Origin: Larimichthys crocea
Taxonomy: Eukaryota; Chordata; Actinopteri; Sciaenidae
NCBI RefSeq assembly: GCF_000972845.2
Contig: NC_040027.1
Span: forward strand, 11,337,760 to 11,401,759
DNA: 64,000 nt
Reading direction: 5' to 3'
Part shown: positions 1 through 10,799 of the stretch, one piece after another
Position numbering within the stretch: the first letter of the stretch is position 1
Layout of the letters: every line of letters begins with the position of its first letter
Position numbers and translations under genes: made by a program
The notes under the pieces: generated by a model
Seen by the model: only the letters and a program-made list of their open reading frames with translations
Told to the model about the DNA's origin: nothing
Database searches by the model: none

Positions 1-87
1 CTGATGGATCTGTTGTAAGCATCGTATCACATCTAAGAGAAAGGCTGGTGCCAGGTTAATCAATGATTTAAAACTAACAACAGGATT

Positions 88-180
88 GTAGGGTGTACCA
101 CCCCACCTCTCTCTGGATGCCAGCTGGGACTGTCTCCAGTCCCCCCTGATAACAATAAATTGTTATTGAAGATGGAGCAT
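88..180. repeat. Degenerate teleost interspersed-repeat tail
   Basis: The words 'ccacctctct', 'cagctgggac' and 'ctccagtcccccc' followed by a short A/T-rich run resemble the common 3' tail of fish non-LTR elements, which contains 'gctgggattggctccagccccccg'. The match is from memory and the copy is eroded. The rest of 1-1005 shows no gene. It should contain the promoter or non-coding first exon of FMO copy 1, but I cannot place it. Confidence 0.4.
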
Positions 181-818
181 GTTGGCTCTACAGGATGATT
201 TTTTTCCCCCCTGGGTTACTATCATGTTTTCCACTAATGATTTTCATACATTTAGGCATTTTATTACCTCAAATTGCTTGGGGAAAACATTGCATATAGT
301 TGCCATAGATGTGAACATATCTCCCAGGGGACCAGGACTAAAACCCAGGATGTTTACAAGCTCTGGCTCCGCCCCTGCACACAGGACTTGTGGATGTCTG
401 GGTGATGTCCAGTCCAGTGTTTCCGACCCCTGTTAAATGTTGCGTGCAATGTTTTCGAGGCGTTGTCTGTTTGCTTTTCCACTGTTTAACTCTGGCGCTG
501 CAGTGATCCAAGGGTCAGTTTAGGAAACTCACTCTCACTCCGCCCACAGTTTAGTTGCATGCAGCACGAAACCCAAGTGTTTCCTTCCTCATAATATCGC
601 AAAAGGTAAGACAGTGTACGTGCAGAAAGTTGCATACTCGATGGTAACATTTGAATGCATAGCAGGGGGCGAAAGTTTCCCTTAAGGTAAAAAGCGAAAT
701 TCTTGAAGTTTTTTCTGTCAACGCCCTGCAGACCCACTCTGAACAACAAACCGTTTGAGATAACAGGTTTGGTTACTTTAAACATGTTCGACGCTTTAAC
801 TCATGTTGAACTTTGATT

Positions 819-820
<2 letters not shown>

Positions 821-898
<78 letters not shown>
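821..898. repeat. (GT)n microsatellite upstream of FMO copy 1
   Basis: A nearly pure GT dinucleotide tract with a few GC interruptions lies about 120 bp upstream of the first coding exon of FMO copy 1. A related GT tract lies at the equivalent place (about 7275-7345) upstream of the duplicate first coding exon at 7497, showing that both belong to copies of the same tandem unit. Confidence 0.9.
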
Positions 899-899
<1 letters not shown>

Positions 900-1014
900 A
901 CAACACCAGTTAAGTTTGCTCAGTTCGAGTAAGGAAGCAATCTTATGGCTTACTTCCTGATTTCTGCAGCAGATCAGTGGATCTTCTCTTCTTTGTAATC
1001 CACAGATCTGAAAT

Positions 1015-4000
1015 ATGACTCGTCGTGTGGCAGTGATTGGAGGAGGTAGTTCAGGTCTGGCCTGCATCAAGTGTTGTTTGGATGAAGGACTGGAGCCCGT
1101 CTGCTATGAAAGCAGTGATGACTTTGGTGGTCTGTGGAGGTTTAAGGTAGGTCACACTGGATGCATGTTGGATTTACCACATATATTTTATGTATATAAT
1201 CCCTGAATTTAGGGATCATGCATTTTCCAGACTTTCCACAGCAGGTAACATTACTGCAGATTCACAACCTGTCCTTGCTTTCCCCCTTCTGGGAGGCTAA
1301 AAACAAATAAACACAGTAACAGTTTCTTCTCACAGGCTGTCACTCTGATAAACAGTTAACACTAGATTACTACCTTGTCTTACCTGTTTATGCAATAGAT
1401 GCCTTAAATTATTTAGCACAATAATTTTTTATGTTTCTATAATGAGTAATGCACCAGTATGTAGAAGCTCTGTAACCAAAATTATATTTTTAATGCTAAA
1501 ATATAATTAGGGCCTGAGCACCGACAGCGGTGCAAGGACCTTTTAGAACTGAATGAATTTTTCCCCACTATTTTACTTCTTTTCCCTCTCCTGGGATGGA
1601 TTACGTGCCTGTAACGTTCTTGAAAAGTCACAGATTTTTGCCAGTTAACACTAGATTACTACCTTGTCTTACCTGTTTATGCAACAGATGCCCTAAATTA
1701 ACAGCATTGGTAATTGGGAAAATCATTTTTTATTGTTTCTGTAATGGTTAATGCACCAGTATGTAGAAGCTCTGTGACCAAAATTATATTTTTAATGCTA
1801 AAATATAATTACTATTATTGTTATCCATGAATTTTCGATTTTACGAAAAAAGTGAAAAAATATTAAGGCGCTTGATGAAGATGTCAAATTATAGCTACAG
1901 AAGAATTAGTTTTAGTGGTTGAATGTTTGGAGAGCCGGCTCAAATTTGAGTGTGAAAAGGTGAATTCAGTCTGAAATTCCTCTTCAAGATGGTAAAAAGT
2001 CGAGAGCTCACTGAGTCCGCATTAAAGCACGTCATTATGCTGGATGGTCTCTGACAGGTGGTCTAATAAATTCATTAAGCACTGTATATCTGTATGTATT
2101 TTACCTGTATTTATTTCTATATCTGTGTATGTGCATTGAGAGCCAAATTCCTTATACGTGTACTCATACCTGGTCAATAAAAGTGATTCTGATAAGTTAG
2201 GATGGATATACAGTATTTTCACTTCCTGGCTGTTCTTGCAGGAGAATCCAGAGCCAGACAGAGCCAGCATCTACCACTCTGTCATCATCAACACCTCCAA
2301 GGAGATGATGTGTTTCAGTGATTTTCCCATTCCTGGACACTACCCCAACTTCATGCACAACTCCCTCATCATGGACTACTTTCGAATGTATGCGGACAAC
2401 TTCCAGCTCACCAAGTACATACGCTTCAATGTAAGGACACTTAAATAACTTCCTGCCTAGAGTTACATTTCTCTGCAGTTAAAAAGATGCAGCTTTGTCA
2501 ACTTAGTTCCTACTCACTTAAGCTTTTGTACTGTTCTCAGCAAACTGCTCAGCTATCTGTCTCTGTCTTTGTGTTGTTCAGACCAAAGTCTTGCAGGTGA
2601 AGCAGAGATCAGATTTTTCTCATTCGGGCCAGTGGGATGTTGAGACAGAGAACAAGGACGGCAAAAAGGAGAAACACATTTTTGATGCTGTGATGATCTG
2701 TATTGGACATCACTGCCACCCCAATATGCCCCTACATGACTTCCCAGGTACCACCCACTATATAAGGCTGTGACTATAAACATCCAGAATGAACCTTTGG
2801 CACAGTTTGAATGTGATATAGCATTACATAATGCTATATTGTTGACTTTAATGTTTGATCATCTTTTTTGTTTCAGGCATTGACACTTTCAAGGGAAAGT
2901 ATTTCCACAGCCGAGACTACAAGACTCCTGAGGAGTGGAGGAATAAGAAGGCTGTAGTGATTGGAATAGGGAACTCTGGAATAGACATAGCAGTGGAATT
3001 GAGCAGAGTCACCAAACAGGTTTGGATGAGTTAGTTACACATAAAGTATGTAGTGACGTGTCTAAATTTGACATTTGACTGACAACCATGTCTTCTTGTC
3101 TTTTCCTCCCAGCTTTACCTGAGCACACGAAGAGGAGCCTGGATTCTGAACCGAGTCGGGGAAAATGGGCTACCACTTGACATGCTTTTTAACAGGGTGT
3201 TATATTCTATGCAAAGAATCCTTCCCTTTAGTTTTTTCTGTGATTTAGGAGAGAGACAACTCAACCGAAGATTTGACCACGCTCTGTACAATCTTAAACC
3301 AAAGCACAGGTACTGTGTCTGTTTTTTCTTCTGACCTTTTGTCCTGTTTTTATTAAATTACTTGCAGTATCTTTTATTCAAATTGTAGTAACACAACTAA
3401 CCAGTGTGAATATAAATGTCAGGTTGTTCAGCCAACATCCCACAGTGAATGATGAGCTTCCCAACCGCATCCTGTCAGGAACAGTTCAAGTGAAGCCCAA
3501 CATCCGCAGATTTCAGGGGTCCAATGTGGAGTTTGATGATGGGAGTGTAGTGGAGGATGTTGACCTGGTGGTAGGTTTTTTTTTTGCATACACACTCACA
3601 CTGACAGTCTGACAGTACTGTGTCTTTGAGATGAGCCTTCTGTCTTGCAGGTGTTTGCCACAGGTTACAGGTTTTCCTTTCCATTCCTGGCCTCACAAGT
3701 CGTCACAGTGACTGAGAACAAAGCATCTCTGTACAAGTACGTGTTTCCTCCTGAGTTGGCCCGCCCTACTCTGGCTATCATTGGTCTAGTGCAGCCACTG
3801 GGGGCCATTATGCCCATCTCTGAGATGCAGGCCAGATGGGCCACACGCGTCTTTAAAGGTAATACATGTTTTATAAAATAATAATAATAATAACCCAACC
3901 TTATCTCATATCTCAAACTCAACGTCTCCTCTCAAACACAGGCTGCATCAAGCTTCCTTCAGTGGCTTCCATGTTAAAGGATATCCAATGCAAGGAGGAG

Positions 4001-4517
4001 ACAATGGCCAAAAGGTATTTACTCTGCTTTGTGATTCCTTTTTATATTTTGGATCTGAAAAGTACCAAATCTTGTTATCTACAACATGTTCAACTTTTTC
4101 AGGTATGTCACCAGTCACAGACACACCATCCAAGTCGACTATGTCGAATACATGGATGAGATAGCGGAGATGGTGGGAGTACTACCCAACTCCCTGAGGC
4201 TGCTGCTGACTGATCCCAGGGTGGGACTGAATGTGATATTCGGCCCCTGCACGCCGTACCAGTATCGTCTCAGAGGTCCAGGAAAGTGGGCTGGAGCCCG
4301 TGAGGCCATCCTCACTCAGTGGGAGAGAGTTGCTCAACCCATGCAGACCAGGCCCTGCGATGAGCCCCAATGCAAGCGATCATATGCATGGCTTTTGATG
4401 ATCTCAGCTGCTGTGATGGGCTTAGCTGCCTACATTAACAGAAACAGCCTTCCATCTTTCCTACAAGACCCTGCTGCACTGTTGGACAAGATAAAAGCGT
4501 ACTGGCCTGCACAGTGA
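1015..4517 (+). CDS. fmo5: Flavin-containing monooxygenase (FMO5-type), copy 1, complete
   Basis: Microsomal FAD/NADPH/O2-dependent monooxygenase that oxygenates soft nucleophiles (N, S) in xenobiotic and amine metabolism. Nine coding exons join in frame to 556 aa: 1015-1146, 2242-2430, 2582-2747, 2877-3019, 3113-3309, 3423-3570, 3651-3858, 3942-4014, 4103-4517. All introns are GT-AG. Visible motifs are the FAD-binding GGGSSG at residues 9-14, the FMO signature FxGxxxHxxxY at 167-177, the NADPH-binding GIGNSG at 192-197, FATGY at 327-331, and a C-terminal hydrophobic membrane anchor at about 512-529. The start follows a splice acceptor at 1004-1005, leaving 9 bp of 5' UTR in this exon, so a non-coding first exon lies further upstream. 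The wording of exon 2 ([23 protein letters not shown]) is closest to FMO5 among human FMOs; orthology within the family is inferred. It is the first of a tandem array with the same orientation. Confidence 0.95.
1350..1812. repeat. About 160-bp direct duplication flanking a fish interspersed repeat in FMO copy 1 intron
   Basis: The stretch 1350-1509 ('gttaacactagattactacc' through 'gctaaaatataatta') recurs at about 1640-1812 with a few substitutions. The roughly 130 bp between starts with 'gggcctgagcaccgacagcg', a phrase I recognise from a dispersed teleost repeat. FMO copy 2 has only one version of the 160-bp block (about 6189-6350), so the duplication is specific to copy 1. Confidence 0.65.
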
Positions 4518-5359
4518 TGTGCAATTCATGCTGTCCATTTCAGCACTCATCATCACTAATCATACAGTACATAAATGTAATTTCTAGACTGTACTACCCC
4601 CAACTCCTGAAAGGCATACTATACAAAGAAATGTTAAAATGATGCAGCCTTGTGGTGGCTTCAAAAGAAGTTAGTTTAGAAGTTGAAGTATGCTTAAAAA
4701 ATGTGACTCAAAATAATGCATTGAGTGATGTTCAGCTCTGGAAACTTCTTAGCAAAGTTATATAGTCATACTGCTTATTGAATAGCCATTAATCTACAGC
4801 TTTTATTCTTCATGTACAATCTCTGAACACATATTGTCCTTGTTTCTTGCTGTATAGTCTTGAAGGATCTTACTTTGACAATATTCGCTCTATTTTCATA
4901 CAATGTATATCACAATGACTACATTCCCTGCATTACCTCTGGCTAATGCTTAAAAGATCAGCAAATCTGATTGCACATGATGAATACCAGGACTTATGGT
5001 GCAGTACTTTTATGCTTTTATGGGGTTAGGCTCTAAATACATGTAACAGGTAACCCTGACAAATCAAGCAGCAGCTCTTTTATTACAACTATATTACAGT
5101 AAATCATTTTCTTTTCTGAAGCAGAAAATATCTAAAACAAAAATCACAATTATACTCACACTGATATATACTACATACTGTCAATGATTTTGTAAAACAA
5201 AGATAACACCAGGTTGTTCAAACAGCCAGACCTATGGCCACACTTGGCTTTGCCAGCAAATTGTTAAATGGTAAACCATCTGGTTCAACAGAGTTTGTGG
5301 TTCAAGACAGGTACGTGTTCTGACATTCACTTAATCAATAAAGTAAAGTCTAAGTGCAC

Positions 5360-5395
<36 letters not shown>

Positions 5396-5892
5396 CTAAA
5401 GGTCAGGTTACTGTGTTTTTTATCTGCACGGTGCAGTCATTCATGCAGCTGCTCTCTTAACCCGTGCCACAGTGAGTTTTCTCTTTTGCATCACAACATG
5501 TTAGTGATTTGTAAGATTGCATGGGACATTTGGGAAAAGGGAAGTTAGATTTGGCTTTGAAGTGCACAGTTTGATGCACAGTGCAGAATCAGAATTGTTT
5601 GGTATTTTAGAACTTGAAAAAAAATCTAGGAAATAAACACAGTGACCAGATTCATGAGGGGTACCAGGTGGACTGAAGCCTGTTATGAACCTCATGTCCT
5701 ACAGTGACATCTCGTGGACACAGTGGTCAAATCCACTTGATTAGTAAAATCAAAAAATAAGATAATTAGCTTACAGCATGGCTTAATGAGATGTCTCATC
5801 CTCACCTTCATTATTTGTGCAGCAGATCAGTGGACTCATCTCTTCTTTGCACATAAAACGTTTTTCTCACAAATCCGTGTCTTAATCCACAG
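4518..5892 (+). other. 3' flank of FMO copy 1 and spacer to the next unit
   Basis: AT-rich sequence with no further coding exon. Possible poly(A) signals include AATAAA at 5337-5342. A (TC)n tract lies at 5361-5391. The segment from about 5222 to 5811 is closely repeated at about 11253-11812 after FMO copy 2, marking it as the shared 3' part of the tandem unit. Confidence 0.6.
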
Positions 5893-5901
5893 ATCTGAAA
5901 T

Positions 5902-7287
5902 ATGACTCGTCGTGTGGCAGTGATTGGAGGAGGTTGTTCAGGTCTGGCCTGCATCAAGTGTTGTTTGGATGAAGGACTGGAGCCCGTCTGCTATGAAAGC
6001 AGTGATGACTTTGGTGGTCTGTGGAGGTTTAAGGTAGGTCACACTGGATGCATGTTGGATTTACTACATATATTTTATGTATATAATCCCTGAATTTAGG
6101 GATTATACATTTTACAACATTCTAAACATTCTAAAAACAAACAAACATAGTAACAGTTTCTTCTTATAGGCATTCGCTCTGATTAACAGTTAACACTAGA
6201 TTACTACCTTGTCTTACCTGTTTATGCAACGTATGCCCTAAATTAATTAGCAAAATCATTTTTTATGTTTCTGTAATGGTTAATGCACCAGTATGTAGAA
6301 GCTCTGTGACCAAAATTATATTTTGAATGCTAAAATATAAATACTATTGTTATCTATGAATTTTCGATTTTACGTCATGATGCTGGATGGTCTCTGACAG
6401 GTCAAATCAAATCAAATTTTATTTGTATAGCCCAAAGTCACAAAGTNNNNNNNNNNACATTTGCCCCCCTTTTTTTTTTTTTTTACACACACACACACAT
6501 TTGCTGTTAGGGGGCTTTACAATCTGTTACAGGGAGTGACACCCTCTGTCTTAGACCCTCGGTCGCAGTGAGGAAAAACGTGCCACAAAAACACCTTTAA
6601 CAGGGAAAAAGGTGGAAGAAACCTCAGGAAGAGCCACAGAGGAGGGATCCCTCTCCCAGGCGGACAGACGTGCAATAGATGTCACGTGTACAGACAATCA
6701 ACACAAACTATTGTACAATTACAATGAATGATAAAATGATTACAGTAGCAGTGGAACTGTGATAGAGATAGGAGACACAGATGCACAGCAGCAGCAAATC
6801 ATCAACTAACTATAAACTGTAATGGAGATATGGCAGCAATAATGACAGTAGGATATGTGTAGGGACGTCGTGCAGGACCACGGCAGCGCACGATCCATGA
6901 GAACCTGCTGAGATGAGCACAGAAACTCCGGGGAGTTTTCAGTAAAGGAGATGTGACTGCATCTTCAACCAATACCGTGCCTGACTGGGCATAACCCTGA
7001 AAGAGACAGATGAACAGAGAGAGAGGAGAGGAGAGGGAGGGAGAGGAGGGGAGGGTATGTATTTGTATTTGTTCAAATAAATGTGATCCTAAAAATCGCC
7101 TCATAATCACATGAGATCACACTATTATGCAATTACACAATTAGATCTTTATTCTAACAGGTTTTTCGTCAACGCCCTGCGACCCACTTTGACAACAACC
7201 CGTTTGCAGCAACAGGTTGGTTGTTTAAAAAGTTCAACGCTTTAACTCTGTTGAACTTCGATTATGGTGAACGTTGTGTGTGTGTGT

Positions 7288-7323
<36 letters not shown>

Positions 7324-10300
7324 TGTGTGTGTGTGTGGGTGTGTCCACCACACTAGTTAAGTTTGCTCAGTTCGAGTAAGGAAGCAATCTCTTGGCTCAC
7401 TTCCTGATTTGTGCAGCAGATCAGTGGACTCATCTCTTCTTTGCACATGAAACGTTTTTCTCACCAAATCCGTGTCTTAATCCACAGATCTGAAATATGA
7501 CTCGTCGTGTGGCAGTGATTGGAGGAGGTAGTTCAGGTCTGGCCTGCATCAAGTGTGTTTGGATGAAGGACTGGAGCCCGTCTGCTATGAAAGCAGTGAT
7601 GACTTTGGTGGTCTGTGGAGGTTTAAGGTAGGTCACACTGGATGCATGTTGTTTTACTACATATATTTTATGTATTATCCCTGTATTTAGGATATACATT
7701 TTCAAGACTTTACACCGCAGGTAACATTACTGCAGATTCACAACATGCTTGCTCTTGCTTCCCCCTTCTGGGAGGCTAAAAACAAACAAACACGTTACAG
7801 TTTCTTCTCACAGGCTGTCGCTTGATAACGTTAACACTAGATACTTACTTGTCTTACTAAGTTTATGCAACAGATGCCCTAAATTAATTATGCCAAAATC
7901 ATAAGCAATAAATTCTAAGCAATGTATATCTATAGATATTTACCTGTATTTATGTCTATATCTGTGATGGCATTGAGCCAAATTCCTTCTACGTGTACTC
8001 ATACCTGGTCAATAAAGTGATTCTGATAGTTAGGATGGTATACATATTTTCACTTCCTGTCTGTTCTTGCAGGAGAAAAACAAACAAACAGTAACAGTTT
8101 CTTCTCACAGGCTGTCGCTCTGATTAACAGTTAACACTAGATTACTACTTTGTCAGGCAAAGTTTATGCAACAGATGCCCTAAATTAATTAGCAAAATCA
8201 TTAAGCAATAAATTCATTAGGCAATGTATATCTTTAGATATTTTACCTGTATTTATGTCTATATCTGTGTATGTGCATTGAGAGCTAAATTCCTTATACG
8301 TGTACTCATACCTGGTCAATAAAAGTGATTCTGATAAGTTCGGATGGATATACAGTATTTTCACTTCCTGGCTGTTCTTGCAGGAGAATCCAGAGCCAGA
8401 CAGAGCCAGCATCTACCACTCTGTCATCATCAACACCTCCAAGGAGATGATGTGTTTCAGTGATTTTCCCATTCCTCGACACTTCCCCAACTTCATGCAC
8501 AACTCCCTCATCATGGACTACTTTCGAATGTATGCGGACAACTTCCAGCTCACCAAGTACATATGCTTCAATGTAAGGACACTTAATTAACTTCCTGCCT
8601 AGAGTTACATTTCTCTGTCGTTGAAAAGATGCAGCTTTGTCAACTTAGTTCCTACTCACTTAAGCTTTTGTACTGTTCTCAGCAAACTGCTCAGCTATCT
8701 GTCTCTGTCTTTGTGTTGTTCAGACCAAAGTCTTGCAGGTGAAGCAGAGATCAGATTTTTCTCATTCGGGCCAGTGGGATGTTGAGACAGAGAACAAGGA
8801 CGGCAAAAAGGAGAAACACATTTTTGATGCTGTGATGATCTGTATTGGACATCACTGCCACCCCAATATGCCCCTACATGACCTCCCAGGTACCACCCAC
8901 TATATAAGGCTGCGACTATAAACATCCAGAATGAACCTTTGGCACAGTTTGAATGTGATATAGCATTACATAATGCTATTTCGTTGACTTTAATATCTGA
9001 TCATCTTTTTTGTTTCAGGCATTGACACTTTCAAGGGAAAGTATTTCCACAGCCGAGACTACAAGACTCCTGAGGAGTGGAGGAATAAGAAGGCTGTAGT
9101 GATTGGAATAGGGAACTCTGGAATAGACATAGCAGTGGAATTGAGCAGAGTCACCAAGCAGGTTTGGATGAGTTAGTTACACATAAAGTATGTAGTGACG
9201 TGTCTAAATTTGACATTTGGCATTTTGACTGACAACCATGTCTTCTTGTCTTTTCCTCCCAGCTTTACCTGAGCACACGAAGAGGAGCCTGGATTCTGAA
9301 CCGAGTCGGGGAAAATGGGCTACCACTTGACATGCTTTTTAACAGGGTGTTATATTCTATGCAAAGAATCCTTCCCTTTAGTTTTTTCTGTGATTTAGGA
9401 GAGAGACAACTCAACCAAAGATTTGACCACGCTCTGTACAATCTTAAACCAAAGCACAGGTACTGTGTCTGTTTTTTCTTCAGACCTTTTGTCCTGTTTT
9501 TATTAAATTACTTGCAGTATGTTTTATTCAAATTGTAGTAACACAACTAACCAGTTTGAATATAAATGTCAGGTTGTTCAGCCAACATCCCACAGTGAAT
9601 GACGAGCTTCCCAACCGCATCCTGTCAGGAACAGTTCAAGTGAAGCCCAACATCCGCAGATTTCAGGGGTCCAATGTGGAGTTTGATGATGGGAGTGTAG
9701 TGGAGGATGTTGACCTGGTGGTAGGTTTTTTTTGCATACACACTCACACTGACAGTCTGACAGTACTGTGTCTCTGAGATGAGCCTTCTGTCTTGCAGGT
9801 GTTTGCCACAGGTTACAGGTTTTCCTTTCCATTCCTGGCCTCACAAGTCGTCACAGTGACTGAGAACAAAGCATCTCTGTACAAGTACGTGTTTCCTCCT
9901 GAGTTGGCCCGCCCTACTCTGGCTATCATTGGTCTAGTGCAGCCACTGGGGGGCGTTATGCCCATCTCTGAGATGCAGGCCAGATGGGCCACACGCGTCT
10001 TTAAAGGTAATACATGTTTTATAAAAAATATTAATAATAACCCAACCTTATCTCATATCTTAACCTCAATGTCTCCTCTCAAACAGGCTGCATCAAGCTT
10101 CCTTCAGTGGCTTCCATGTTAAAGGATATCCAATGCAAGGAGGAGACAATGGCCAAAAGGTATTTACTCTGCTTTGTGATTCCTTTTTATATTTTGGATC
10201 TGAAAAGTACCAAATCTTGTTATCTACAACATGTTCAACTTTTTCAGGTATGTCACCAGTCACAGACACACCATCCAAGTCGACTATGTCGAATACATGG

Positions 10301-10596
10301 ATGAGATAGCGAAGATGGTGGGAGTACTACCCAACTTCCTGAGGCTGCTGCTGACTGATCCCAGGGTGGGACTGAATGTGATATTTGGCCCCTGCACGCC
10401 ATACCAGTATCGTCTCAGAGGTCCAGGAAAGTGGGCTGGAGCTCGTGAGGCCATCCTCACTCAGTGGGAGAGAGTTGCTCAACCCATGCAGACCAGGCCC
10501 TGCGATGAACCCCAATGCAAACAATCACATGCATGGCTTTTGATGATCTCAGCTGCTGTGATGGGCTTGGCTGCCTACATTTTTATTTTTTTTTAA
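5902..10596 (+). CDS. fmo5: Flavin-containing monooxygenase (FMO5-type), copy 2, repeat-altered C-terminus
   Basis: Tandem paralogue of copy 1. Exons 5902-6033, 8384-8572, 8724-8889, 9019-9161, 9263-9459, 9573-9720, 9799-10006, 10087-10159 and 10248-10596 join in frame to 534 aa. Exon lengths equal those of copy 1 except the last. FxGxxxHxxxY and GIGNSG are intact, but the FAD motif reads GGGCSG (Cys at residue 12, Ser in copy 1), and Arg105 is Cys. About ten other substitutions are visible. In the last exon a dispersed repeat begins at 10581, right after the anchor's LAAY, so the protein ends in IFIFF and a stop. About 27 residues present in copy 1 are lost, while the hydrophobic anchor is kept. 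A second start exon at 7497-7627 is frameshifted, so the 5902 exon must be used if the gene works. An assembly gap (6447-6456) and low-quality-looking sequence lie in the first intron, so the gene model is less certain than that of copy 1. Confidence 0.8.
6403..7085 (+). repeat. Perciform-type dispersed repeat inserted in FMO copy 2 intron
   Basis: It starts with 'caaatcaaatcaaattttat' and continues through 'gggggctttacaatctgtta', 'gggaaaaaggtggaagaaac', 'gagggatccctctcccaggc' and 'cagaaactccggggag'. These are phrases I recognise as an abundant non-autonomous element of perciform genomes. It interrupts sequence that is continuous in FMO copy 1 ('ggtctctgacag'). Shorter copies of its middle part lie on the - strand at about 55571-55705 and 60486-60612. 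The 10-N gap falls inside it. Confidence 0.75.
6447..6456. other. Assembly gap (10 N)
   Basis: Ten consecutive N bases, a conventional placeholder for a gap of unknown size, inside a dispersed repeat in the FMO array. Sequence order and copy number around it are therefore uncertain. Confidence 0.99.
7275..7345. repeat. (GT)n microsatellite
   Basis: GT-rich tract with GG interruptions, positionally equivalent to the tract at 821-898 upstream of FMO copy 1. It supports the view that 7095-7630 is the 5' end of another tandem FMO unit. Confidence 0.85.
7497..7627 (+). pseudogene. Extra FMO start-codon exon with a 1-bp deletion
   Basis: A near-perfect duplicate of the first coding exon (compare 1015-1146 and 5902-6033), including its splice acceptor at 7486-7487 and donor at 7628. 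One T is missing in 'aagtgtgtttgg' (copy 1 reads 'aagtgttgtttgg'), giving 131 bp instead of 132. The frame is lost after about 19 residues, so splicing this exon to 8384 would not give an FMO. The FAD motif here is GGGSSG as in copy 1. It may be a true relic of a partly deleted tandem unit or a sequencing error; surrounding sequence has many similar single-base losses. Confidence 0.8.
7781..8384. repeat. Tandem duplicate of intron end, first copy indel-rich
   Basis: About 7781-8074 and 8080-8383 are two versions of the same roughly 300-bp intron segment, each running from 'aacaaacaaaca' to a splice acceptor 'ttcttgcaggaga'. The first version has many single-base deletions relative to the second and to copy 1 (for example 'gtcgcttgataacg' against 'gtcgctctgattaacag'). 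The first ends at a false exon start ('ggagaaaaac'); only the second continues into real exon sequence. Confidence 0.75.
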
Positions 10597-10735
10597 ATAT
10601 CGTTTTTTGGCCTTGATAGGACAGCTGAAGATCGACAGGAAACATGGGGAGAGAGATGGGGAATGACATACGGGAAAGGGCCACACAGGTCGGGACTCGG
10701 GGCCCCCGCAGCGAGCCTTCGCATATGGGGCGGCT
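10581..10735 (+). repeat. Dispersed repeat inserted in last exon of FMO copy 2
   Basis: Comparison with copy 1 shows that 'ctgcctacatt' is followed here by about 155 bp of foreign sequence before the shared 'ttccatctttcctacaagac'. The insert carries 'ataggacagctgaagatcga', 'aggaaacatggggagagaga' and 'gaatgacatacgggaaaggg', which I recognise as a common fish short interspersed repeat. About a dozen bases of the original sequence at the junction are missing and no clear target duplication is visible. It supplies the new stop codon at 10594-10596. Confidence 0.8.
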
Positions 10736-10799
10736 GCTTTCCATCTTTCCTACAAGACCCTGCTGCACTGTTGGACAAGATAAAAGTGTACTGGCCTGC

